Source of the DNA: MWBF01 sp040772005
GTDB lineage: Bacteria > Chloroflexota > Anaerolineae > CG2-30-64-16
Direction: 5' to 3'
Assembly: GCA_040772005.1 (NCBI GenBank)
Contig: JAXGYZ010000003.1
Location: forward strand, 1-64,000
Length of the DNA: 64,000 bases
Every line of letters begins with the position of its first letter. Position 1 is the first letter of the stretch. Both the position numbers and the translations under genes were made by a program. Positions 1-8,976 of this stretch are shown here, piece after piece. A model generated the notes under the pieces. That model saw only the letters and a list, made by a program, of their open reading frames with translations. It did not search any database and had not been told where the DNA came from.

Positions 1-9
1 GGGGGCGGG

Positions 10-22
10 GTTGTTTAACAAC
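10..22. promoter_or_regulatory. Short palindrome upstream of the first gene
   Basis: A 13-base palindrome with 6-base arms (GTTGTT and AACAAC) lies in the AT-rich leader about 85 bases before the first start codon. It could be an operator half of a promoter that is mostly cut off by the window edge. No clear -35/-10 pair could be assigned, so this is only a candidate. Confidence 0.2.
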
Positions 23-107
23 TATGGTTTTATTTTTGTACAGGGCCAAACGTCGGGTGCCCCCATGACCACAAAGATTTATAACTTTAATTGCAAGGAA
101 GAATCTC

Positions 108-1775
108 ATGCAGAAAGTCCTGTACATCTACGGCGGCCCCGAGTTCCACCCGACGGAGCTCGGCGGCAAGATTCTGAGCGGCTGGCTCGCGGCGGACGGG
201 CGCTACGAGCTGGAGATGACGAATGACCTGGACGCGTTTGCCAGCCTGCCCGGCGGCCAGTATGCGGCAGTCGTCGTCTATGCGACCGGCTTCAAGGATG
301 ACCTGACGCCTGCGCGCGAGGCCGGACTGCTCGACTTCGTGCGCGGGGGCGGCGGCTTCGTCGGCATCCACTCCGCAACCGACAGCTTCCGCGGCAGTCG
401 CGCGTACGTGGAGATGCTCAACGGTGAGTTCCTGCATCACCCGGAGCACCACGAATTCAAGGTAACGGTCAGGCACGCGGCGAACGGCGCGGGCGAGGGG
501 CAGGACCTCATCGCGCGTATGGGCGACTTCAGCATCTACGACGAAATGTACCACCTGCAGAACTTCGACCCCGCGGCCTGCACGGTCCTCGCGGAGACGC
601 AGTGGCAGGGCCAGCAGATGCCGATGGCCTATGCGCGGGCCTATGGCGCAGGCCGCGTCGCGTATGTTGCGCTCGGCCATACCGCGCAGGCGTGGCAGCA
701 CGGTGAGTTCAAGAAGCTGGTGCTGCGTGCGATCAGGTGGAGCACCGGTGTGGACGCTCCCGACCGCACCATCCGCTGCGGCCTGCTCGGCTATGGCCCC
801 GCGTTCAACATGGGCAAGGGCCATGCGAGCTGGATCAACGATACGCCGGGCATGCGCACGGTCGCCATGTGTGACGCGAGCCCGGCGCGTGTCGAGGCGG
901 CGCGGCAGGAGCTGCCGGACCTTGCCGGCTACTTCACCGATGTGAACGACCTGCTTGCGATGCCGGACCTGGACCTCGTGGTCAATATCCTGCCCCACAA
1001 CCTGCACGCGCCCATGACGCTGTGCTGCCTGGAGGCGGGCAAGCACGTTGTCCTGGAGAAGCCGTTCGCCATCACGGTGGACGAGGCCAACGCGATGATC
1101 GATGCAGCCCGCAGCCGCAACTTGATGCTCAGCCTGTTCCACAACCGCCGCTGGGACGGCGACTACCTGACCATCCGCGACCTCATCGGCCGCGGGCTGA
1201 TCGGCGACATCTTCCACATCGAGTGCGGGCAGGGCAACTTCAGCCATCCGGGGTTCTGGTGGCGGTCGGACAAGGCCATCAGCGGCGGCGTGATGCACGA
1301 TTGGGGCGCGCACTTCCTTGACTGGATCCTCAACCTCGTGCCGTCGAAGATCACCCAGGTCACGGGCGACTTCCAGAAGCGCGTCTGGAACGCGGTGACC
1401 AACGAGGACCACGGCCAGGCTTACATCCGCTTCGAGAACGGCGTGACCGCGGACTACTGGATTTCCTCGATTGCGGCCATCTCGCGGCCCAAGTGGCTCA
1501 TCCTGGGCACGAAGGGCGCCATCACCGCGGACTGGAAGGACGAGATCCGGCTGGTGTCGTTTGCATCCGGCGTGCGGCAGGACAGCACGGTCAAGGTCAC
1601 GCTGCCGGGCTACGGCTCGGTGCAGTACTACCGCAACGTGGCCGACCACCTGCTGCTGGGCGAGGAGCTGCTCGTCAAGCCGGAGCAGGCACGCCGCGTG
1701 ATCGGGGTCATCGACGCGGCGCAGCGGAGCTCACAGCTCGGCCAGAGTGTCGCGCCCGCGCCAGGCTGCGAGTAA
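108..1775 (+). CDS. ThuA domain / Gfo-Idh-MocA oxidoreductase fusion protein
   Basis: This 555-residue protein joins two families usually encoded separately. Residues 1 to about 215 resemble ThuA (trehalose-utilisation type, glutamine-amidotransferase-like fold), including the GGGGFVGIHSATDSF segment. From about residue 222 it is a Gfo/Idh/MocA NAD(P)-dependent sugar dehydrogenase, with a Rossmann start (LLGYGPAFN), the catalytic-lysine motif LEKPF and the DWGAHFLDW signature. Both families act on sugars in the cytoplasm, and ThuA-like proteins are often found beside such dehydrogenases, so the fusion makes biological sense. The start is supported by AAGGAAG six bases upstream. The exact substrate is not readable from sequence. 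The fusion is clear; the reaction is inferred from the families. Confidence 0.85.
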   Translation: MQKVLYIYGGPEFHPTELGGKILSGWLAADGRYELEMTNDLDAFASLPGGQYAAVVVYATGFKDDLTPAREAGLLDFVRGGGGFVGIHSATDSFRGSRAYVEMLNGEFLHHPEHHEFKVTVRHAANGAGEGQDLIARMGDFSIYDEMYHLQNFDPAACTVLAETQWQGQQMPMAYARAYGAGRVAYVALGHTAQAWQHGEFKKLVLRAIRWSTGVDAPDRTIRCGLLGYGPAFNMGKGHASWINDTPGMRTVAMCDASPARVEAARQELPDLAGYFTDVNDLLAMPDLDLVVNILPHNLHAPMTLCCLEAGKHVVLEKPFAITVDEANAMIDAARSRNLMLSLFHNRRWDGDYLTIRDLIGRGLIGDIFHIECGQGNFSHPGFWWRSDKAISGGVMHDWGAHFLDWILNLVPSKITQVTGDFQKRVWNAVTNEDHGQAYIRFENGVTADYWISSIAAISRPKWLILGTKGAITADWKDEIRLVSFASGVRQDSTVKVTLPGYGSVQYYRNVADHLLLGEELLVKPEQARRVIGVIDAAQRSSQLGQSVAPAPGCE

Positions 1776-1802
1776 GCGGCTGCACAGTCTCGCTGAGAAT
1801 CG

Positions 1803-1870
1803 GAGTCGAGGCTTTGGCTCGCTGGGGATGCGGCGTACGTCCACCTCCCAACCGGCTGAAGTTTCGACTC
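1803..1870. repeat. Dispersed palindrome, GAGTCGAGGCTT family (copy 1)
   Basis: The left arm begins GAGTCGAGGCTTTGGC and the right arm reads ACCGGCTGAAGTTTCGACTC, so it can fold into a long imperfect hairpin. Related copies lie at 18484-18570, 35274-35330, 37458-37480 (left arm), 42159-42246 and 50403-50415 (fragment). It sits just after the ThuA fusion gene and could act as a terminator or be a non-autonomous mobile palindrome. Confidence 0.8.
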
Positions 1871-1927
1871 CAACTATATGTGTGGTTTCTGGCAGGCATG
1901 CCAGCAATTCCAAATGGAGGCGGCAAA

Positions 1928-2016
1928 GCATCCTGAGCGGAGGCCCGGAGGGCCGTAGTCGAAGGATGTAGGCCGTGCCGGCGTTCTTTGACTGCGCTGC
2001 CCTCCGCTCAGAATGC
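1928..2016. repeat. Dispersed palindrome, GCATCCTGAGCGG family (intergenic copy)
   Basis: The ends are GCATCCTGAGCGG and CCGCTCAGAATGC, with internal GTCGAAGGATG and TTCTTTGACTGCG segments that form a second pairing. The same ends and internal blocks recur at 48853-48984, inside a protein gene. Together with the repeat at 1803-1870 and the promoter at 2065-2093 this accounts for most of the 362-base gap between the first two genes. Confidence 0.8.
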
Positions 2017-2064
2017 CTGCACTCTCGCGCACATTTGGAGTTCCTGGCAGGCCTGCAGCGGATG

Positions 2065-2093
2065 TTGCAGAGCTGAGGCACACAACTTATAAT
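2065..2093 (+). promoter_or_regulatory. Sigma-70-like promoter for the SGNH hydrolase gene
   Basis: TTGCAG (2065-2070) and TATAAT (2088-2093) are separated by exactly 17 bases. Transcription would begin near 2100, giving a leader of about 38 bases before the start codon at 2138. Confidence 0.6.
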
Positions 2094-2137
2094 GCTCGGA
2101 CTATCCCGTCCGCACGCATGAGGCAGACACATAAACC

Positions 2138-2737
2138 ATGTACAGAATCCTGCTGATCGGCGATTCCATCACCGGCGGCTTCCCCAACAGCGTCGCCGGT
2201 TATGCGCCGGAGGTGCGTGAACTGCTGGCTGGGACGGCACAAGTGGATACCTTGCCCGAGAACGGCGGGGATAGCCGCAACCTGCTCGCACATCTGTCCG
2301 GCTGGCTGGGCGACGCGCAGTACGACGTGATTCACTTCAATTGCGGGCTGCACGACATCAAGCGGCCACAGAGCGGGGCCGGCATCCAGGTTCCCATTCA
2401 CGAGTACGAGGCTAACTTGCACTCGCTGGTGGACCGGCTTCAGGCGCGCGCCGCCAAACTCGTCTGGGGACGCACCACGCCTGTTGTGGATGGGCAGCCG
2501 GCGGCGAGCAAGGATTTCGACCGCTACAACGTGGACATTGACGCATACAATCGTGTTGCAGACCGGGTCATGGCTGCACGCGGCGTGACCGTGGACGATC
2601 TGCATGCCGCGGTGTGCGCCGCCGGCCTTGCCGCTTGTCTGACGGGCGACGGCGTTCACCTGACCGTCGCGGGCAATCATGTGTTGGCGAGACAGGCGGC
2701 TGCGCTCCTGCGCACCAGCCTGTCTGCGCCGGGATGA
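2138..2737 (+). CDS. SGNH/GDSL-type hydrolase
   Basis: This 199-residue protein starts with LLIGDSITGG, block I of the SGNH hydrolase family, where the serine is the nucleophile. A Gly/Asn region follows (HFNCGLHDIK, around residues 67-76), and DGVHLTVAGNHVLA near the end supplies the Asp-x-x-His pair. Such enzymes usually remove acetyl or other ester groups from sugars or lipids. There is no signal peptide, so it probably acts in the cytoplasm. A good promoter lies directly upstream, and the next gene begins four bases after the stop, suggesting a two-gene operon. Family confidence is high; substrate unknown. Confidence 0.88.
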   Translation: MYRILLIGDSITGGFPNSVAGYAPEVRELLAGTAQVDTLPENGGDSRNLLAHLSGWLGDAQYDVIHFNCGLHDIKRPQSGAGIQVPIHEYEANLHSLVDRLQARAAKLVWGRTTPVVDGQPAASKDFDRYNVDIDAYNRVADRVMAARGVTVDDLHAAVCAAGLAACLTGDGVHLTVAGNHVLARQAAALLRTSLSAPG

Positions 2738-2741
2738 GGGC

Positions 2742-5318
2742 ATGAGCAAATCCTACCTGACGTATCCATTGGCGCGCGGCTACGTGGACCACTGGCTGGC
2801 GCTCGGTCCGTGCGATCACCCCCTGGGGCATGAGCCTGCCAGCACCGGCCAGGAGCCTCGCGAGCGGCCTGTCGCGCAGCCGGTCGCCGCGCCCGACTTC
2901 GACCGGCCATCCGAGCTCGACAAATGGCTTTGCCGCGATAGAACCCTCTACTGGCAAGTCCGCCACTGTGAGCCGGATCATCTGCTCGCATGGGAGGGCT
3001 TCTTGTCGGGCCCGTCCTTGCGTCGCGCATGGGCCCACTGTATCCTGCACAGCGATCATGAACGCGAGGCTGTGTTCCACCTGGCGACGGTGTGTCCTGC
3101 GATAGTCTTCCTGAACAATGCGCCGGTGGGACGCGCTGCGGATGGGGCGGCGCGTGACCGTAGTGCGGACGCTTTCCAGACGACCTCCCTGGCCGTTCGG
3201 CTGGCAGGGGGCGACAATCATCTGCTGGTCCACCTGGAGCAGACCGGCGTGCGGCAGACCCGCCTTGCCTTCGCGCTAAGGATCGTCGGTGTGCCGGAAG
3301 AGGCAGTCGCGGTGCGCGTGCCTGTCCTGACGCCTGCGCGCGGTCTCGCGGAGCGGCAGGCCATCGAACGCGCCTACGCCGGAGCCTATCTGGACCGCGG
3401 CGTCTACACGCGGAGCGATCCGGTTAGGGTGCTCTTTTCGCCTGACACCCCCGGCAGCTACCTGTCTGTCGTCCGGCTCCAGACGCCCGACCGCGGCATC
3501 TACGCGGAGCTGGGCGGGCACGCCGCCGCAGGTAGTACGTTCCAGGGGATGACCGCGGCGCAGTTGCCGTCCGGGGAGATGCGGGCGGTGCTGATGCCGC
3601 CGCACGAGCAGTACTACGAGGGGCAGCTCCGCGCGGAGCGCGCACTGCCGTTTTGGGTCGCTAAGGGGCATCTTAGCCGCCGGCCCGAAGGCAACGACGA
3701 TGACAGGCTGATGGAGCTCATGCGCGAAGCCGGGCGCAGAGGCGGGGTGTTCGGGGAACTGGCACACATGGCGCTGGGCTGGTGGGCGGCGGTGGATGTG
3801 AAGTCCTTGCGTGCGAGCATCGACGACGTGCGAGCTCGCCGCGCGACCGCACGCGAGGGCGGCTGCCTGCCGGACCTGCTCGGGCTGATTGCCATGCGCG
3901 AACGGATGGCGGGGTATGAGCACTTCCCCAGCGAGTTGTTGCCCGAGCTGGACGCGATGATCCTGGGCTTCGACTATGCGCTTCCCGCTGCGCCGGGCGT
4001 CGAGGATACGCTGGACCTCGCGGACCCGGTGAACCAGGTCCTCCTGCATACCTGCCGCATCCTCGCGGGGCAGCTCTTTCCTGCCGCGAAGTTCACCGCA
4101 TCCGGGCTGACCGGCAGGCAGGAACGCGGTCGCGGCGAGAAACTGGCCGCCGCGTGGCTGCGCGCGTGCGGGCAGACCGGCCTGGACCGGTGGCACACGC
4201 ATCTTGACCTGCTCGTCGCGGCGCTCGCGCACCTGGTTGATCTTGCCCGCAGCGACACCGTGGCCGAGCTGGCGGGCGTGCTGCTGGACAAGACACTTTT
4301 TGAGATCGCCATCCACTCGTTCCAGGGGGTCTTCATGCCCACGCGGGGCGAGGCACAGCCCGCTTACCTGCGCAGCGGGCGGTTCACGCCGGAGTCGGCG
4401 GTGAGCAGGCTGGCCTGGGGCGCAGGCACCTATGAGCCGGACCTGCGCGGTGTAGTGAGCCTCGGGCTGGCGGGCCGGGGTTACCAGCTGCCCGCGCTGC
4501 TGCGTGCGATTGCGTCAGACCGGCAGTTCGAGGTGTGGGCGCGCGAGCAACAAGGCCGCGACGGGGTCAATACCGTCACCTATCGCACGAACGACCTCAT
4601 GCTCAGCTCGGTCCAGGACTACCGCGGCGGGCAGCCCGGCAGCCGCGAGCACATCTGGCAGGCGACGCTGGGACCGGAGGCCATCGTCTTCGCGAATCAC
4701 CCGGGCTGTTTCAGCCAGTCGGCGGACGTGGCTGCGGGGTGGTGGCGCGGCAACGCGGTACTCCCGCGGGTGGCGCAGTGGCGTGACGCGCTGGTGGCCC
4801 TCTATGACTTGCCCGAAGATGATCGGCTGGGCTTCACCCACGCGTACTTCCCGGCGTTTGCATTCGACGAGTCCTACGTTGCCGCCTCGGATGACCCGGA
4901 CGGCTTGCCGCATTGGGCGTTTGCGCGGGTGGGGCAGGGATACCTGGCGCTGTATGCTGCGCGGGGCTTTGCAGAGGTGACACACGGTCCTGACGCGCAC
5001 CGGGAGCTGCGGTCATCGGGATTGCAAAACGTTTGGCTCTGCCAGATGGGGGCGGAGGGCACGGACGGCAGCTTCGAGGACTTCCGCCGCGCGGTGCTGG
5101 CAACGCGGCCGATCATCGACGGCCTGCGGGTTGCCTGGACGACGCTGCGCGGGGACCGGCTCGAGTTCGGCTGGACGGGACCGCTCCTGTTGAACGGCGC
5201 GGAGCAACCCATCACCGGCCTCGCACACCACGAGAGCGCATTTGCCCGTGCCGCGCTGCCGGCAGAGAGCATGGATATCGGTTACGGGGCAGAGATGTTG
5301 CGGCTCAACTTCGCTTAG
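2742..5318 (+). CDS. Large unrecognised protein, possibly carbohydrate-active
   Basis: This 858-residue protein could not be assigned to a named family. The chosen start is ATG at 2742, four bases after the SGNH hydrolase stop; a longer reading from 2679 would overlap that gene without reason. The N-terminal half has beta-rich segments. The C-terminal half contains aromatic-rich motifs such as YRTNDLMLSSVQDYRGG, HIWQATLG and GWWRGNAVLPRVAQW, reminiscent of toroid-plus-sandwich polysaccharide-degrading enzymes, but this is impression rather than proof. There is no clear signal peptide or membrane segment. Coupling to an SGNH hydrolase gene suggests a role in breaking down a decorated glycan. 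Confidence 0.7.
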   Translation: MSKSYLTYPLARGYVDHWLALGPCDHPLGHEPASTGQEPRERPVAQPVAAPDFDRPSELDKWLCRDRTLYWQVRHCEPDHLLAWEGFLSGPSLRRAWAHCILHSDHEREAVFHLATVCPAIVFLNNAPVGRAADGAARDRSADAFQTTSLAVRLAGGDNHLLVHLEQTGVRQTRLAFALRIVGVPEEAVAVRVPVLTPARGLAERQAIERAYAGAYLDRGVYTRSDPVRVLFSPDTPGSYLSVVRLQTPDRGIYAELGGHAAAGSTFQGMTAAQLPSGEMRAVLMPPHEQYYEGQLRAERALPFWVAKGHLSRRPEGNDDDRLMELMREAGRRGGVFGELAHMALGWWAAVDVKSLRASIDDVRARRATAREGGCLPDLLGLIAMRERMAGYEHFPSELLPELDAMILGFDYALPAAPGVEDTLDLADPVNQVLLHTCRILAGQLFPAAKFTASGLTGRQERGRGEKLAAAWLRACGQTGLDRWHTHLDLLVAALAHLVDLARSDTVAELAGVLLDKTLFEIAIHSFQGVFMPTRGEAQPAYLRSGRFTPESAVSRLAWGAGTYEPDLRGVVSLGLAGRGYQLPALLRAIASDRQFEVWAREQQGRDGVNTVTYRTNDLMLSSVQDYRGGQPGSREHIWQATLGPEAIVFANHPGCFSQSADVAAGWWRGNAVLPRVAQWRDALVALYDLPEDDRLGFTHAYFPAFAFDESYVAASDDPDGLPHWAFARVGQGYLALYAARGFAEVTHGPDAHRELRSSGLQNVWLCQMGAEGTDGSFEDFRRAVLATRPIIDGLRVAWTTLRGDRLEFGWTGPLLLNGAEQPITGLAHHESAFARAALPAESMDIGYGAEMLRLNFA

Positions 5319-5323
5319 TGCGA

Positions 5324-5373
5324 GTTTGGCAAGAGGGGGCCGCATCTGAGGATGCGGCCCCCTCTTGCCAAAC
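5324..5373. terminator. Perfect 23-bp hairpin between convergent genes
   Basis: Arms at 5324-5346 and 5351-5373 pair perfectly around a TGAG loop. It lies between the stop codons of two convergent genes and could terminate both. Its centre, CCGCATCTGAGGATGCGG, is identical to the hairpin core of the 88-bp satellite at 37527-38488, which links the two. Confidence 0.8.
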
Positions 5374-5415
5374 ATGCCCTGGTCTCACTCAATGGACCGG
5401 GCAACCGGGAGCCTA

Positions 5416-6762
5416 TCAATAGCCGGACGCGGTGCCCTTGTCAGGGGCGGCGCGTCGGCCGGCGTAGGGATCCGGGACGGTGCCGTCGGTGGAGAACTGC
5501 GCCATGAAGCCGATACGCCGGTCCATCGTCGACTCTCCGGCCGCGATGGCCGCACGGCGATCTCCGCCGTGTTCCCCCTTGACGATCCATTCCTGCCCGA
5601 AGTGCGAGTGGATGACCTCATCGGCCCAATCGTAGTCCTGGTAGAGCGCCATCAACGCATGTTGCGCCTTGTCGCGGCAGAACTCGTACTCCTGGCGTTT
5701 GCCCGGCGGATACTTCATGGCCGCCTGCTCGATGGCGACGGTCAGGTGCGTGTACGCTTCGATGGGGTCCAGCTCCGCGAGGCACATCGTCGCGAACCCG
5801 GTCCAATTCGGGTTCGCTCCGATGTCGATCCCCTCCGCCTGCAGGGCCGCCTGACCGAACGCGGAATGGCGCACTTCATCCCAGCAGTGCCGCGCGAGGT
5901 CACGATAGAACGCCCAGGGCCGGCCTCGTTCCAGCGTCATGATCGCGGCCACGGTCTCCGCGGGCGACATCTCGTGGAAGCGCACCCACATCATCTGCTC
6001 AAGGCCCTCGCGCACAGCGTCGCCCCGTTCCGGCACGAAAACGGTGGGCGGCTTGGGTACGCTGGACCGGAAGCGAGCGTCCCGGCCCGACTGCTGCGGC
6101 ATGACCCACGGCTGCCCGTCGCTGCGCGCGGTCGGCAGCGTGGCAGCCCCGGTGGCAGACGCGGCGCCGGCGATGCCGCCCGCCGCGTCCAGGTAAGCTT
6201 GCAGATGCGCGGACCAGGCTGCAGAACGGGCCTGGTCTGCTGCAGCCGTCCGCGCGGCTAACTCCGCGAGATAACGCTGGCCCAGCGCGGCCTGCTCTTC
6301 CTCCTCGGCCAGCAGCAGGCGCAGCGTCCGGCCGGTAGGGTAATCGACCAGGGGATTGATGGCCGCGAGGTGCGCCTTGTAAGCCGCGAGCAGCGCCGGT
6401 TTGATGACGCCATAGACACCGGTCAACAGCTCAATCGCGTCTTCCGCGCGAATGACTTCGTCCATGAGCGCAGCGAGTCGATCTTCCGGCGAGGCATCGA
6501 CCGACTTTTCGGAGCGCCGCAACTCGCTGATGCGCGTGCGCAGTGCCTCGTGGTGCTCGGCATCCTCGTAGAGATGGCGGCCCAGCAGATACTTCAATTC
6601 CCACTCGGGGATGCTCAACAGGTGACCCGCGGCCGTGCACATGAGCTGCCGCTCGACATAAGCGAAGCGGTGCAGCCGCCGCGCGTTCTCTTCCACTCCA
6701 TAACCGAGCCGCTCAACGTCCTCAATACCAGCAAACCGAAACCCCGGAAAAGGTTCAGCCAT
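5416..6762 (-). CDS. Ferritin-like domain protein
   Basis: This 448-residue protein is mainly helical, with acidic/histidine helices typical of ferritin-like di-iron folds: YLLGRHLYEDAEHHEALRTR near residue 60 and HCWDEVRHSAFGQ near residue 285, each with an ExxH-type metal motif. The last third (around EFCRDKAQHALMALYQDY) may add a further helix pair. The start at 6762 is preferred over one 14 codons upstream because AGGAGC lies just before it. It follows the peptide-type ABC transporter genes at 58 bases, so it may be cotranscribed, though its link to transport is unclear. Enzyme or storage role unknown. Confidence 0.7.
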   Translation of the reverse strand: MAEPFPGFRFAGIEDVERLGYGVEENARRLHRFAYVERQLMCTAAGHLLSIPEWELKYLLGRHLYEDAEHHEALRTRISELRRSEKSVDASPEDRLAALMDEVIRAEDAIELLTGVYGVIKPALLAAYKAHLAAINPLVDYPTGRTLRLLLAEEEEQAALGQRYLAELAARTAAADQARSAAWSAHLQAYLDAAGGIAGAASATGAATLPTARSDGQPWVMPQQSGRDARFRSSVPKPPTVFVPERGDAVREGLEQMMWVRFHEMSPAETVAAIMTLERGRPWAFYRDLARHCWDEVRHSAFGQAALQAEGIDIGANPNWTGFATMCLAELDPIEAYTHLTVAIEQAAMKYPPGKRQEYEFCRDKAQHALMALYQDYDWADEVIHSHFGQEWIVKGEHGGDRRAAIAAGESTMDRRIGFMAQFSTDGTVPDPYAGRRAAPDKGTASGY

Positions 6763-6820
6763 TATTCTGCTCCTGTTGGTGTCTATCCGATGAACCATGA
6801 GCAATTCTCGGCTGAATCCC

Positions 6821-7873
6821 TCAGCTTTGTCCGATATTGAGAATACTATTCAGCTGCAACTGATCCCCAAAGTGGCAGGCAACGAAATGGCCTGTGCCTC
6901 CCAGGTCGGACAGGGCCGGTTCTTCGTGGCGGCAGACATCCTGGGCATAGCGACAGCGCGGATGGAAGTAGCAGCCGGATGGCGGGTTGGAGGGGTCGGC
7001 CACGTCCCCTTCGAGCACGATGCCCTCGTCCATGGTGTTCAGCCGCGGGTCAGGCTTGGGCACGGCGGAGAGGAGCGCCTCGGTATACGGGTGCTTCGGA
7101 TTGCGGTACAGTTCCTCCGTGTCCGCCAGTTCGACCAGCTTCCCGACATACATGACTGCCACCCGGTCACTGATGTACTCGACGACGCTCAGGTCGTGGG
7201 CGATGAAGATGTAAGTCAGGTTGAAGTCGTGCTGCAGGTCCTGGAGCAGGTTGAGAATCTGCGCGCGCACCGATACATCGAGCGCCGACACCCCTTCATC
7301 GCAGACCACCAGCCGGGGATTCAAGGCCAGCGCGCGGGCGATGCCGATACGCTGTCGTTCGCCGCCGCTGAACGCGTGCGGATACCGCCGCATGTACTCC
7401 GGGCGGAGGCCCACCTGCCTCAGGAGGGCGGCCACCCGATCCTCCAACTCATCGCCGTTCAGCCGATCGTTGACCCGCAGCGACTCGCCCACGATATCCA
7501 GCACGTTCATGCGCGGATTGAGCGAGGAGTACGGGTCCTGGAAGATCATGCGAATCTCGCGGCGGTAGCGCTTGAGCGCGTGGCCGTCGAGCCGAGCCAG
7601 GTCGACTGCTGCGCCGGCCCTGTCGCGATAGAGGATGCGGCCGGCCGTCGGCTCATAGGCGCGCAGGATGCAGCGGCCCGTCGTTGTCTTGCCGCAGCCC
7701 GATTCGCCCACCAGGCTGAGCGTCTCCCCTTCCTTCACCGCAAAGCTCACGCCGTCCACCGCCCGTACGTGGCCGGCGACGCGGCGGAGGAAGCCCTTCC
7801 GGATCGGGAAGTGCATCTTGAGGTCTCTGACTTCCAGCAGATTGCCGTTGTTCGTCGCGGTGGTATCGGTCAT
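6821..7873 (-). CDS. ABC transporter ATP-binding protein, OppF/DppF type
   Basis: One of two ATPases that power the oligopeptide/oligosaccharide-type importer encoded here. Its 350 residues contain Walker A GESGCGKTT (56-64), the signature FSGGERQRIGIARAL and Walker B LVVCDEGVSALD. The C-terminal oligopeptide-transporter segment includes CYFHPRCRYAQDVC, whose cysteines are typical of this subfamily. Its start overlaps the stop of the upstream ATPase gene by four bases (ATGA), so translation is probably coupled. It acts on the cytoplasmic face of the membrane. Confidence 0.95.
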   Translation of the reverse strand: MTDTTATNNGNLLEVRDLKMHFPIRKGFLRRVAGHVRAVDGVSFAVKEGETLSLVGESGCGKTTTGRCILRAYEPTAGRILYRDRAGAAVDLARLDGHALKRYRREIRMIFQDPYSSLNPRMNVLDIVGESLRVNDRLNGDELEDRVAALLRQVGLRPEYMRRYPHAFSGGERQRIGIARALALNPRLVVCDEGVSALDVSVRAQILNLLQDLQHDFNLTYIFIAHDLSVVEYISDRVAVMYVGKLVELADTEELYRNPKHPYTEALLSAVPKPDPRLNTMDEGIVLEGDVADPSNPPSGCYFHPRCRYAQDVCRHEEPALSDLGGTGHFVACHFGDQLQLNSILNIGQS

Positions 7874-8946
7874 CCTGGCTTGCTCCCAACGTTCGCTCGC
7901 ACGGCCCCGTCACTTGTGGTTCCCGGTCCATACAGCAGGCAACTGACCATCCGGCCCGGCCCGAGGACGACCGGCTGCGGCGTCTCGCGGTCGCAGAGGC
8001 CCGGCATGAAACGCGTGCAGCGCGGATGGAAGTAACAGCCGCTGGGCCGTGTGAGCGGGTCGGGCACCATGCCCTCGATGGAGTCCAGCCGCTGGCGAAT
8101 CGTGCCGCCCACCTTGGGAATGGAGCGCAGGAGGGCCTGGGTGTAGGGATGTTTCGGGTCGTGGAAGATGGCGTCTACGTCCGCTGTCTCCACGACGCGG
8201 CCCAAGTACATGACGGCCACGTCGCTGCACATGCCGGCCACAACGCCCAGGTCATGGGTAATCAGCATCAGCGACATGCCGAGTTGGCGCTGCATGCTGC
8301 GGATGAGCCGGAGGATCTGCGCCTGGGTGGTCACGTCGAGTGCGGTCGTCGGTTCGTCTGCGATGAGCAGGCTCGGATTGCAGGCGATTGCCATGGCAAT
8401 CATCGCGCGCTGGCGCATGCCGCCACTGAACTGGTGCGGGTACTCATCGACCCGCTGCTCGGGCCGCGCGATGCCGACGAGACGCAGCAGCTCGATGGCC
8501 CGGCTGCGTGCCTCAGTTTTGCTCATGTTCTGGTGGAGCAGGAGATTCTCCATGATCTGGTTGCCGATGGTATACAGCCCGCTCAGCGATGTCATCGGCT
8601 CCTGAAAGATCATCGAGATTTCCTTGCCCCGGATCGCGCGAATCTCGCGGCCCGTCGCTTTGAGCCGGGCGAGGTTGATCTCCTCGATCTGGGCGCCGTT
8701 ACCTGGCGTTGGCTGGACGCGGCGGTAAAGGACGTCGCCGGCCACGAGCCGGCCCGGCGAATCCACAATCTGCAGGATGGAGCGGGCGGTGATGCTCTTG
8801 CCGCAGCCACTCTCGCCCACGATGCCCAGCGTACGTCCGCGAAACAGGGTGAGGTCAACGCCGTCGACGGCCTTGACGACGCCCTGGTCCATGAAAAAGT
8901 ATGTCTTCAGCCCCTTGATATCCAGGAGCCAGTCGTCATTCGACAT
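7870..8946 (-). CDS. ABC transporter ATP-binding protein, OppD/DppD type
   Basis: Partner ATPase of the gene at 6821. Walker A is GESGCGKS (44-51), the signature is FSGGMRQRAMIAMAI, Walker B is LLIADEPTTALD, and the C-terminal CYFHPRCTRF motif is present. The start at 8946 (358 residues) is favoured because an AGGA lies eight bases upstream. An alternative ATG at 8976 would begin right after the permease stop codon without a ribosome site. It forms the cytoplasmic motor of the importer with the two permeases. Confidence 0.95.
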   Translation of the reverse strand: MSNDDWLLDIKGLKTYFFMDQGVVKAVDGVDLTLFRGRTLGIVGESGCGKSITARSILQIVDSPGRLVAGDVLYRRVQPTPGNGAQIEEINLARLKATGREIRAIRGKEISMIFQEPMTSLSGLYTIGNQIMENLLLHQNMSKTEARSRAIELLRLVGIARPEQRVDEYPHQFSGGMRQRAMIAMAIACNPSLLIADEPTTALDVTTQAQILRLIRSMQRQLGMSLMLITHDLGVVAGMCSDVAVMYLGRVVETADVDAIFHDPKHPYTQALLRSIPKVGGTIRQRLDSIEGMVPDPLTRPSGCYFHPRCTRFMPGLCDRETPQPVVLGPGRMVSCLLYGPGTTSDGAVRANVGSKPG

Positions 8947-8976
8947 GCCATTTGTCCTGTCGTTGTCAGCGCCCAT

